A DNA stretch of 64,000 nt from Onchocerca lupi (taxonomy: Eukaryota; Nematoda; Chromadorea; Rhabditida; Onchocercidae). The notes under the pieces are model-generated. The model ran no database searches. It saw nothing but the letters and a program-made list of their open reading frames with translations, and had not been told where the DNA came from. A program made the translations under genes and the position numbers. Where the stretch lies: assembly GCA_028564675.1 (NCBI GenBank), contig JAOVVO010000021.1, forward strand, positions 223,121 through 287,120, read 5' to 3'. Below, piece after piece: positions 24,701 to 35,962 of the stretch (its first letter is position 1; each line of letters begins with the position of its first letter).

Positions 24701-26495
24701 GTTTAAAATTTTAATTTTAGTCCATCAAGTGTTAATTACACGGGTATGTTAATTCACGGATCTGCTAGCAATCGTGAATTTGATTCGATAGAACAGAATG
24801 AGAATTATCTTGTGGTGCCAAGTTATAGTGAAGCTATGCTTATGGAACCATCTAATCAGGCAAGTCAAAGTTCAAATCCTTGAATGAATTTTTTGTCGAA
24901 ATACGCTTAAATATGAAAAAAAAAAAAAACTTTAAAATTAAAATCTGGAATGATTCGCATCTTTTTCAAAGTTTATCTTTTATTTGAGAAAGATCCACAT
25001 GATTTTACAGTTAAATTTTTATTTTTATTTTTTTATTTTTCGAAATGATACATAAATGATTAACAATAATTATCTTGGAATTCAGTTTCAGAAAATATGC
25101 AATTCAAGTTTGTTTCAATTTTTCGAATATTTTAAATTCCAATATGATGAAGTTAATTTTAATTAATAAGATCAGGGAATATAACTATAAGATATCAAAA
25201 GAAAAAAAAAACACAAATAAGTCCAACAAAGTTTAATTAGAACTAAATATTTTTTCAAAATTTCATTTCTGACGTTCAAATAATGCTTAAATTAAACGAC
25301 AATCCAAAAAGTCTAAATTCTTAATCAGTATTTCATAGCACTTCCTTCTGAATGGTCATTTCCGGAATCGGAATAGTATTGGAACAACCGGTTAAGCGTC
25401 AATCTAAAAAAAACTAAATTCTTAAACAGTGTTTTATAGCATGTCCTTCCGAATGGTCATTTCCGGAATCGGAATCGTATTGGAACAACCGGTAATGAAA
25501 ATGCTATGGTTATGAATTATGGCGCTCTTCGAAATTCACCAAAACGTTTCTGGCGAAATGAGCCTAGGCAGCCATCAATTCGACGTAATTTCAGAGAAGA
25601 CATTCCCTTCCAAAGTCGTCGATCAATGAGTTTAATTTTCAATAAGTAAGTTCAATTATTTAGCATTTTTTTATCGATTTGTTTTTTTTTTTTTAAAATA
25701 CGAATTTTCTTTATGAGATTGGGACTAAAAATGGGATCCATAAAGTTCAAAACAGACTAGATTGGAAAATTACTGGGCCTATTTTTAGCAATTTAATGTT
25801 GGAATTTAAATGAAATAAGCCAAGATATTAGGACGTAAATTAACTTTGAATCAGTTAAATTAATCCAAAATTTTCATATGTATTTCTGATATTTGGCAAT
25901 ATTCCAATGAAGAAAGAAATCAATAAATTCGAATTTATTTTTTTAACACAGTTTTTGCAGAAATCTTCGAATTTTAGAGTAATTGGTCGATCAGATCCAT
26001 TGATCGTTACTACACCATCATCAGCACTTCCACGAACATTCAGTGGTTCACCGCGATCAGCAAGTATTGCAGGCTTATCAGCAGCATGGCGTTCACCTGG
26101 TTACAATACGATAAATGAAGAATCGATAGATGATCGATATCCTTTGATCGAATCGATGAGACCGATCGATGAAGCACCACCTCCATACGAGGTATTTACC
26201 GCGTTCTTTTTTTCTTCAATTTAAGAAGAAAAAAGGACAATTAATGGTACCATTTGTTACCTAAATATACCAAACTGATAACTGTGATACCATTCATTAA
26301 ATGAATGAATAAATATTATTATTATTTCAGTTAGCGCTAAAAATGTGCGCACCATTTTATAAAAGATTGCGACGATCAGCGAATTCGTTAACATCTCGCT
26401 TAAATTCATTATCACAATCAGCGAGCAAAGAATTTTCCTACAGGCGACAAATTGGTCTCGATGATCAAGGATCAAGTAGAGATAGTGGCTACTGA
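21382..26495 (+). CDS. TMEM151-family multi-pass membrane protein
   Basis: Eleven exons: 21382-21414, 21723-21874, 22306-22429, 22848-22960, 23479-23575, 24087-24245, 24398-24612, 24721-24859, 25440-25645, 25978-26191 and 26331-26495 (TGA). Together they encode 538 residues; human TMEM151A/B have roughly 470-570. Homology is clear along the first 300 residues: HWKCLLTTLLIH (TM1, about 31-48), FIPIAFGIMLYIVYIMECWH (TM2, about 74-92), WWRSICYHYVRRARQVTRNG, RFFIENEIRDDYME and a third membrane segment near 257-275 ending SWPLRIICD. The Ser-rich C-terminus has a PPPYE motif and ends DSGY. The molecular function of the family is unknown. Introns 2 and 8 must use GCAAGT donors. The start of exon 9 is tandemly duplicated upstream. 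Exon 10 uses the weaker of two nearby acceptors. ATG 21382 is the first in frame. Confidence 0.92.
21676..21720 (+). repeat. poly(T) tract, 45 bases, forming the splice acceptor of TMEM151 exon 2
   Basis: Runs straight into AG at 21721-21722, so the acceptor reads T(45)AG. The whole tract acts as the polypyrimidine tract of intron 1. Confidence 0.9.
23583..23693 (+). repeat. intronic tandem duplication, ~55-60 bp
   Basis: AATTTGAATTTNTTATTTTAATCCAAAG occurs twice in intron 5 of the TMEM151 gene (about 23593 and 23650). Confidence 0.75.
25297..25495 (+). repeat. 100-bp tandem duplication covering an exon start
   Basis: Two copies (25297-25396 and 25397-25495) each contain intron end, splice acceptor (TTTCATAG or TTTTATAG) and the first 17-18 codons of TMEM151 exon 9. 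The downstream copy is used in the model (from 25440). The upstream copy (from 25339) reads HFLLNGHFRNRNSIGTTG and then hits TAA. It has a donor-like GTTAAG at 25391. Confidence 0.85.
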
Positions 26496-28926
26496 AATGG
26501 GACAATTTTGCAGTGAACTATAATATATATCCAAAAAGAATTATTAAAACATTTTGATAAAAATTGATAAAATTTAGGAACAGTTTCCCGGTATACATTC
26601 CTGCTGTCAAACATTCTGATAAAAATTAGTGGAAATTATTAGGGGTAAAAACTGATAAAATTTAAGAAAAATTTATTTGAAATTAATTAATTTTCATCAA
26701 TTTTTGAAATTAAGCAAATGTTTAACAACAAGAACATATATTGAATATATATTGTAGTACTGCTATGTTGTGCTAAATTGTTACCAAATTTATCAATCCT
26801 TTAAGATTCTTCTCTTTTTTTTTTTTTTTTTTTCACCATTATATGAAAATATTTACGAAATAATTGTTTACATCTTTCAGTTAATTCCTGTATAAATGTG
26901 ATTGATCTAAATTGTGTGAAATTACAAAGCCAGAAAATGCCATACATTAAATAAATGTAAATAAACAAACAAAAAAAATGATAAACAAAAAATGATCTAG
27001 ACAATATGCAAAATTGATCTTTAAATTAAGTTCGGAATTAAAATAAAATAGATTTAATTACATTCAATTAGATTTACTCCAAATTTAAATTAGAGTTTAA
27101 TTGAATTTAAAATATAATAGATTGTTATCTTTTTTTGATTTTAGACGAGAAAAACCCAAAATTAGTTTAAAAAGCTTAACTAAGTGGCTGTAAATCATCC
27201 TTTACTTTTTTTTTTCTTTTTGTTTTTCTGGTATTAAAAATGAAAAAAAAAAACTTTCAAAAGCTATACATAATATGAAAATAATAAATTTTTTTAACAT
27301 AATCAATTAAATCACAAATGATTTATTAATTTTATCGATATGGATCATTTAATTTGATGAACGATTACGATCGATCGATTGATTGTATGAAATGAATTGA
27401 AAGCTTTCCTTTTAATACTACCATAATCAAATGTCATTATTTTCAATATAGTATTGTTGGATGGAAAAGATTTATTTATAAAAGTAAACGAATTCAAAAT
27501 CCTTCTCTAATCTACCAAATCTTTCAACATGATCACATTTAAACACATCAAATTCAGGTCACTAAATCAAGTAAATATGTTGATCACTTTGTTCAATTCC
27601 AAATAAATTCTCAAATATTATCATGTTCATTTCAATTCCTCTCTCTCCCCCTCTCCCACTCTCTCTCTCTCTCCCCTTCTTAATAAAGTGCAATAAAGTT
27701 TTCACTTTTTACTTTTTCCTATTTTCCAAGAAACTTCTATAACGTTTTATTCATGCCAATTTCTATTAATTATAAATTAAGACGAAAAATAAAGAATTAT
27801 CTTGATCTGATCTAATTTATCACTTTTATTTTCCAATGAATTCTAAACTTTCTCTGGGAATTAATTTTAAATGATGATAACTATAAGTACAGTATGATAA
27901 TTCAATGTAACCATTATTTTTGATTGTATTTTGATAATTTAGAACTTTTATTTCTGTTTTAAAATATTGATTAAAACAAATGACTTTCAAATATTTGTAT
28001 AACAGCCTCTAAACTTTTGTTTATTCAAGTTTTTTTTTTCCGAAATATTTTTGGCCAAAAAAACCTGGTTTGTTCATCTTTCGTCAAAATGTTTGTTTAT
28101 CTTAAATTATGAGGATTTCAACTGGATTCTAACTTCGTTCAAAGCAAATTTCTCAAAAACTGATTTCAATCAACAAACAGAAAAAGTATTGCATGAAAAG
28201 CTGAAACTTTAATGAGACATTTATTGATTGGAATATTTTTCAATTCTTTGTTTTTTAATTTTACATTTAACATCACCGAACTGATTAACAATATGAAACA
28301 TATCAATTCATAAATTTAACTTTCAATAATTTCTTTCCAATTGTATGTGCTTAAGATTGCTATAAATTGGTGGTATTTTCAACAAAAATGACAAATAATA
28401 AATGTGTAAAGCGAAAAATAGCACTTCTAATAGATAATTTTCATTGAAATTTCTAAACTTCATAAACTTCTAAACTTTTTTTTAAAGCAATTTCTAAAGT
28501 TGAAGTTATCAGCTACTTTCATTTTATCAATTGAAATAGTTTGCATAATATTTTGATAAATATTTTTCATCAATTTTAAATAAACAACAAGAAAATCATT
28601 TTTGCTACCATAAAAACAAGTCATTTATTTGTTTTTCGAAATCTGATACATATAATCATATCGATTTGAAAATTTGAAAGAATAAGTTCGAAATCGGAAA
28701 TAAGCTCGAAAGCAATATTAAATTTAATTGATGTATCATTTTCTAGTTTCAAATGAATTGGACTAGAAATTTTGTAATAGTGTTTTCAACTTCTAATCTA
28801 ACAGATTAATTCATCTCAAGGATTTAAATCTTCTTTTATTTGGCAAAATATGTAAATTAGACCTAAAAGGTCACTGAATTATTTCCGTCGTTTTAATCGA
28901 TTAATAAGTATTTTTCATTTTTTCAG
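26496..28926. other. intergenic, probably includes TMEM151 3' UTR
   Basis: No conserved frame. A CT-rich microsatellite lies at 27638-27679, followed by TTAATAAAGTGCAATAAAG (two AATAAA signals at about 27680-27697), a plausible 3' end for the upstream gene. Confidence 0.5.
27638..27679 (+). repeat. CT/C-rich microsatellite
   Basis: Pure pyrimidine run of CT and C blocks just before paired poly(A) signals. Confidence 0.85.
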
Positions 28927-28999
28927 GCTATGCGATACTATCATTTTCTTCAAGTCTATTTTAAACAAAAGTTACTTCTTTTTCTGACCTTCCATAAGG
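28927..28999 (+). other. candidate 5' exon, not connected
   Basis: TTTTTTCAG followed four bases later by ATG (28930) gives MRYYHFLQVYFK and ends CATAAG before GTAATT, a typical trans-spliced first exon. Its end phase (0) does not match the next recognised exon (29314, which needs phase 1). Either an exon between them was missed, or this one belongs elsewhere. Confidence 0.35.
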
Positions 29000-29313
29000 T
29001 AATTTCAAATTGAGATTTGTCTTGAAATTTGAAAAATATTCTAAAACATTCCTCATTTCATATTTGAAGACACTTTTTTTTTGCTACTGTATTTTTCCCC
29101 TTCTTGCTATCCCAATTATCAATGCTATCAAACATCAATAATTACTGCTTGTATGCTAAAGATAATACTATTATTAATTAATAAGCAGTGATTTTTAAGA
29201 GATTCCATTTTTCTTTTTGTTTCAATCATGAAATTAATCAACTTTTCAAAATCATTAATTCTTAAATTGATCGATATTTTGGATCATCAAAAATTGCGAA
29301 CAAACATTGGCAG

Positions 29314-31396
29314 AAAGTGTAATTCGACCAAAAAGTGTTGTTCTTCGTGAAAAATTATTGGATGGTACTTTAATCTGGCCAACGAATGTGACAAATTCTA
29401 ACTTTTCAAAACAAGCCAATTCTGTTATAAGTATAGTTTAAAATATTGATTTTTAAAGTTTAAAAAAGAAATTAAAATTCGTTTAAATTTATATTTAGTG
29501 AATTTTCAATATGTTCATCAGATATAGGACCAGTTTCAATTAGAATTGTCCTCATTATCATGAAATTATGAATGTCCGATTTTATGATGCTTTTCAGTAT
29601 ATCCGTTAAAAATAATACATTGCATGAACTGATTGATCAAAATATATGCGACAATAAATATAAGCAGAGAAAATGATCTGTGCAATAGTATCTAGAAAAA
29701 AAAAAAAGTTCGAAATCTAGCTAAAATTCGAAAAATACACCTCAAAATTATAAATTTCAGATAATACGGTCGAAATTCGAACAGATCTAGAGACAGAACT
29801 ACTTCCATTATCTGGACCATTCCGAATTGTGGATATCCGGTTTACAGCACCTCCATTACATCAGTTCGAATTGACCGGATCCGATTTGCCACAAAAAACG
29901 CGAAAACAATCGATCTTGTTAAATGGAGGCACTAGAAAGTTCAAGAATGGAAAAAAAATGTTTTCAGAAGATTCTGCAGAAACGACAGATCGAAGAAATG
30001 CGAATTTACTTGAATCGAAAGTTACGAAATTTTGGAGCGAAAATTTTCAAAGACCAAAAAACACTGAATATCAAATTGATGAAGCAAAATTCATTGTAAT
30101 GAATCAGCCAAAAATATTTTCGGGAAGCGAAAATCAACGATATGAAAAAGAAGTTAAATTAGCTAATTCGAGAAAAGGCGCTAAACCGATCTTTTCTATA
30201 CGTGAAACAGAAGGTGATAATAATGATTCGGATATGGTGATGAATCTGAAATCAGATTATCGTGGTATATTAACACCGAAACCAATTATTTCATCCAATA
30301 ACATGCAATTTATTAATGGAATAAGCGAACGTATGAAGTATGCGAACCAAAAGCAAAAAGGATATCTGAATTTGAATCCAGGAAATTTGTGTCCTCCAGG
30401 CAATCAACTATGGAATCCATTGAGTAACATTGCACAATCAGGAAAAATTTGGACATCTCCAAATCAACTACCAAATGTGATGAATCGATTTCTGACTTCA
30501 GCATCACAATATCAACCAAATTATCAGCAAAATCCAACAGCTTGGGATACGATATCTGTAATCCAAGAACCAATCGGTCAATTTGTGCCACCAATTACAC
30601 CTGTAAATAATCATTTCGATAATTCCGTACAGATGACCCTGTCTAATCTAAATAATTCATGGATGATGCCAAATCGAGCAACACCAATTGATCGATCATG
30701 GCATTTGCTTAATGGTATTGGAATCCCGGTATATCCCATATATACAGGATATACTGAATCATCTCCGCCCAATATTCCTTTATCAAATGTTCCATCCATT
30801 GCACAAACTAATCCAGCTTTCAATGAAGTTAATTTTTATAATAGGTTACTAATGTTACCAACAATGACAGCTATGAAATCAAACTATCAAAAAACTGATG
30901 CCGAAACTGATGATTACAGTAGCAAGAAAGAACAAAAAAATTCGAAAACTCATCTCGAAAATGATTATCCCATTAATCGAAAACTGAAAACAAGGTTCTT
31001 ATTTTTACAAATTATTTGAAAATATTAAAAGATCATATCATCATCCTTAAATTTAAATTTAAGTTCTATTAGCAAATCAATGAAATGGAAATATGATTTA
31101 AGAAAAATGGAAATATGATTTAAAAAGTTAACTTTTATAATCAATTAATAATTTTCGTAATAATTTTTTTCCTCATCAAATTAAATTCGAAAAGAATTTC
31201 TAAAATTTAATTAAATAAAAAACAAGATTCTTAATAAATAATATTATAACTATTTCCATCACCTACATTTCCTTTCATTCAAGTATTAAATTTTTAAATC
31301 CCAACTATTCTTCTTTTTTTTTTTAGTGTAATAACGGATTTGATGGAAAATCGACAATCTATAATACCAGCATCAGAATCCTTGATTTCATCGTGA
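29314..31396 (+). CDS. unrecognised, largely disordered protein, 5' end unresolved
   Basis: Three exons join in frame: 29314-29430, 29761-30994 and 31327-31396 (TGA), giving about 472 codons without a resolved start. The long open frame, coding-like composition and exact phase agreement make it a real gene. The N-terminal part (SVIRPKSVVLREKLLDG and SGPFRIVDIRFTAPPLHQFE) is the most structured. The middle and C-terminus are rich in Asn, Gln, Pro, Ser and Tyr with motifs such as NQLWNPL, YQPNYQQNP and PVYPIYTGY, as in RNA-granule or scaffold proteins. There is no signal peptide, membrane segment or catalytic motif. I do not recognise the family; an RNP-associated role is a guess from composition only. 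Confidence 0.75.
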
Positions 31397-33018
31397 ATTT
31401 TTATGAGATAAATTGGCTATTATATTTGAATAGAACCAGTTAGAACTAAAACGAGACTATATTGATAACGATACATCGGCGATTTCTAATTAATTTTTGA
31501 TTATTAATAGTTGATGAATTTTAATTATTTACTGAGAGAATTTTAAATTACCAGCTGCCAATATATATAATTCAATAATTTTATCATCCAGCCTTTATAT
31601 CTCTCCATATCATTTCATTTTAATTCTCTTTCTATCTTTTTCACTGCTTTCTCCTCTTTTATCTTTTAAGGCAATGAACAGCAAAATTCTTCGTCCTAAG
31701 TTATGTTTTACGGAAGCTAAATTTTAACGTCTCATTTTCTGCACAATTCCTCTTCTCAAATTTAAGCTAATCATTCAGTAAACTTGAAAATATAAATTAC
31801 GAGATGTTTTCATTGAAATAAATAGCTATCAGAAATAGAATATGAAGTTATTACATGGAAAATAAAATAAATCGAATTACCAGTAAATATGTCAGTTCAT
31901 TAGGCTTATTACAAAAGCGAATAAAGGACCATAAAATAAATAAAAATGATAATGTTTAAAGTTGATACTTTTTTTTAAGCAAAAGGAAAAATTTGTGTTA
32001 AACTCATCAGAATAGACGAATAACCTATGCAAGGATGAATATCCTTATCTCAACTAAAAGAAGCTGAATAATAGCAAATTTCTGCAAACTTTTACTCGGA
32101 ATTAATTTAGGCTTTTTTTAAACGGACTCTAGTTTAATTTTAATAGTACAGTACACGCTAGAAAGATTTTCTACTGTACTCTTGGATAACTAAATAACTA
32201 AAGTTTATCAATTTCATTTATTAATTACAAAATTTCTGAAAATTTTCAAATGATAAACTAATAATTACAATTTTCATACAAGAAAAAATTAAAGTATATG
32301 TATAATATCAATGGAAAAAGTTAAATGAATTCGAGAAAAGAAAGAACAGCAAACAGGTTAAATTATCAAATATATGAAGAATTTCAAACAAGATTCATGT
32401 TTATAGATGCCTACCACTATGGACACATAAAGAAGCTCCAAAGTTCAGCAAACATTATTAAAATCCGAAATAAGACATGTTCTCAAAAAGCATGATTCTT
32501 TCATAAATAACCTTTCGATTGATTCCCACGGCTTATTTTTCATTTAAATTCGTTTTTTACAAAAAAATATCGCTTTAAATTCCGTAGAAATCTTGCATAT
32601 TGCTAGAAAGAATTTACAGAAGATAAGAAAACGCCAATCTAGAAGTTAATGTAAATAAACCTAATACGTGATCCATTTAGACAAAAAATATAAAGTATTT
32701 CATCTAATTTTACAATCTAATATAACTTTTGAATTTCAAAAAATTTTCAAGTGTAGATTCTTGATCCATTTTTTTAATTTTTTATGAGAATCCATTCAAC
32801 AATTCATCATTTCAGTGTTAAAAATAAACCGATGATGAAATTTTAGCTACAAAATCAAATTTTGAAAGTTATGGAATTTTAAAATCCAAACTAATAACAA
32901 TACCTGAAAATGACATACACGCAATAGATAATTTACACGCACTGTCTTGTCGAAAATAATAAAGATAAATAGAAGATAAATAGTACTTAAGACTAGGTGT
33001 CAGAACTAATGACAATTA
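31397..33018. other. convergent intergenic spacer
   Basis: Between the disordered-protein gene (+) and rab-21 (-). Several AATAAA signals lie on + at about 31819-31935. No gene was seen. Confidence 0.5.
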
Positions 33019-35255
33019 TTAGCCAGAACAACAAGATTTTTTGACAGTAGGTGGATCATCAATAATCAATAAGTCATTCCTTCGCGATGCACTATAATGT
33101 GACGTAATATCCGTGTCTTGGAACTGCGAATATCTTGCTCTTTCGACTAAACCTAAAAAAAAAAAAATTCACAGCCATAAACTAACCAAAAATATAAATT
33201 TTTTTAGAATTTGAATTGAATATAAATTCTTTTAAATTTGAATCAAAATCATTTCTTTAATAGGAAATCATTAACGAAATTCCAATAATAATTCTACCGT
33301 TACAAAAAGTTTCAATCATGAACTTCTGATCTATTAATTTGAGAGATTTCTTTAGTGATATTCTTCTGCAAAACGCCCTAATCGCAAATACGGGACAAAA
33401 AATTTTTTGTACACTGAAATTTAATGGAATACAATGTGATGCGAAATTAATCTGACACTCCTCAAATCCAATCATTTTTATAAACAACTGGTCGAAATAT
33501 TGATAACAGTGCTAATCACTTGGCAAAATGAAAAAACTCAAATTGATGATGCAAATACCTTTTACGAGATAGTCAAAAACTTGTGTTACACCAATGTTAT
33601 CTTTAGCTGAAGTTTCAAAATGTTCCGCATCAATTGATTTTGCATATCTGAAAATTTCAGTAAAAAATTTTCCAGTTCTCAAACAAAAATTTTTTAAACT
33701 CATTGATTGGGGAAAAAAAAACAAACTCGATAGCTTCATTAGTATCTACATTTCGATTCCGTTCTAAATCCATTTTGTTTCCAATAATCATCAAAAAAAC
33801 GTCATCACCTAACATACGTTTCAGTTCCTTTACCCACATTTTTACCTAAAAACTTGAAATAGTTTGAACATATAACTTTATCACAATCATTATTACAATG
33901 AGAGTAAAAACGTTACCAATCTCAGTAATACCTAAACATTGCGCATCCTGATATAACAAAAGAGTACAAAATGATAATGCGAATATCAATTTTTAAAAAA
34001 GGCTTGCAATTCTAGTTCTCTAGCCATTTACTTTAATCTCTTTGTTAATTAAGTATCGGTACTTCGGATACTTTTTGAAGATAATCAATAAGATCTCAGT
34101 TGTCCTGATTTACGTGCCTTTTCAAAGGAATGAGTATCGGTGATATCGTAAATCAAAAGAGCACCATGACTGTCTCTGTAATATATCGGACCAAGTGCAT
34201 GGAATTTTTCCTGTCCGGCTGTATCCCATATATTCAATTCTATTGTCTGGCCATCAACATTAAGTTTTTTGTTCAAAAATGAAGCCTAAAATAAAATAAA
34301 TAGTTTCACAAGTGTGAGGAATTTTTCAATTTAATTTAGAATATAAAAGTCTGTAAATTTTATCGTATTTTTTAGTGATTATTTCTGTATCACAAATAAG
34401 ACAGCCCTTAAGTATTAATAAAAATCGAAAAAAAAGTCGGAAAGGGAAATTTATAAGGATGATCAAGCATGCAATAAATCGAAAAAATGAGTTAAATCGA
34501 TGTCGATTTTGATGAAATCAAACAGTTTTTTTATTTGAAAATCCATTAATTCTTCTTCACATCAACTAGGAAAAAAAATGCATGCGAAATGCTTAAAAGT
34601 ACCTGTAATGTTGATATATGTTGTGGGTTAAATTTATTTTCTACATAGCGTAACATTAATGAAGTTTTGCCCACAGCACCTTCACCTAGTAATACTATCT
34701 GAAATGTAAATGCTCAAATATTTCCCGAAAATATCTTGAAAACTTAAAATCTCTTAAACAAATATTTCCTCTTTAGTAATATAAATAAAGCATTGTTTTT
34801 ATAATCTATATTCATACCGTTATTATGGTAACTTTCGAAGTCAAAAAGTATTTACCTAATATCTGAATGTTTATTTGCACTGATTAAAATTTTCAAAAAA
34901 TCCAATCAAAATAATATGGAAATAACTAGCAATCTAATGCTATAGAAATCAGAAGATCCTCATGAACTTCAAATATACACGGAAGTAACATTATTTTCTA
35001 GCTCTCAAGTCTCGATTACTTGCCATCAACACGCACATCATAGAAAAAGCTTGCACGACTCTTTTCTTGAGCTCATTATGATCCTGACCTACGACCACAT
35101 GATCACCGCTAAATCTGACATATATCACTCAAAAATCGACACTGTCCGTGATTCTTTTAAGCTTTAATAAGATAAAGTTTAATAATCTCAGCAACAAATA
35201 CCTTGAAATTGAGTGATGAGCTGTTAGTTATCGAAGTACTGGGTACTGTTTCCAT
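33019..35255 (-). CDS. rab-21: Rab21 small GTPase
   Basis: Six exons on the minus strand: 35202-35255, 34603-34698, 34118-34285, 33727-33845, 33559-33647 and 33019-33152, encoding 219 residues (human RAB21 has 225). All GTP-binding motifs are present: P-loop GEGAVGKT (23-30), switch I Thr48, WDTAGQ (70-75, normal Gln75), GNKMD (128-132) and SAK (159-161). FHALGPIYYRDSHGALL is specific for Rab21. The C-terminus is CCSG, a dicysteine geranylgeranylation site as in RAB21 (CCSSG). Rab21 controls early endosome and integrin traffic. Joining exon 3 (SFEK) to exon 4 (VKMWVKELKRMLG) as in the human protein needs a GC donor (GCACGT). The strong-looking GTAAAT four bases on would shift the frame. Start ATG 35255 lies in a short N-terminal tail. 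Confidence 0.94.
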
Positions 35256-35962
35256 TCCAGGAAAAAAAAAATGTTAAGTAATTTCCCGAATTGTAATTTG
35301 ATATAATGCAGAAATGATGCATGAATTTAAAGTAGCATGCCGAAAGAAGCATCCACAAAGGATCCTCATAAAAGTTAGCCCTCACTTCCCGTTTGTCAGA
35401 GTAAACTGTTAAAGGAAAATTTTCCGTAAGCTGATAAAGAAACATCCGTTTTCTCTACATATCTTAGTGTTTGTTTATCACGCAAAAAATGTAACGGTAA
35501 TAGGAAATACCATAGACAAATCAAAACAAGAATCGAAACAAAACAGCACTTTTATAGCTTTCGGCAATTTTTTAAATTAATGAATAGTAATTTTTTGCAG
35601 CAAAAAATTTTTTAAAATGAATTCATGCCTCATACTTCATATGAAAAAAAGTACTTAACAAATAATACAAAATTAACAACTTCCCCGCCCTAATATCTCA
35701 CAAGAGATAATAGAGCACATCATTTCGAATTAAATTATTTATATGCTCCATCCATAAAATTTTCGCAATCTCTTATCTATTAAATAGAAGTGGTTTTTCG
35801 AATCTTCTCCAAGTTTAGGAATTCATATTTGGCATAACTATATCCAAGTGGAGCATGAAATCTTTAATTTCTATTCGTTTCTTTATTATAAAAATTAGTT
35901 TTTAAAAGGATTGAGATCGCAGCAAATAACACAAAAATAAAAATACAATATCCAATTGACAA
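35256..35962. other. spacer between cyclophilin and rab-21 genes
   Basis: About 700 bp between two minus-strand genes. A minus-strand AATAAA (TTTATT at 35882-35887) lies about 75 bp past the cyclophilin stop and fits its 3' end. Confidence 0.6.

Noticed and set aside
33257..33487. Minus-strand 76-codon frame within rab-21
   Set aside because: Sits wholly in the last rab-21 intron and would break the GTPase reading frame.
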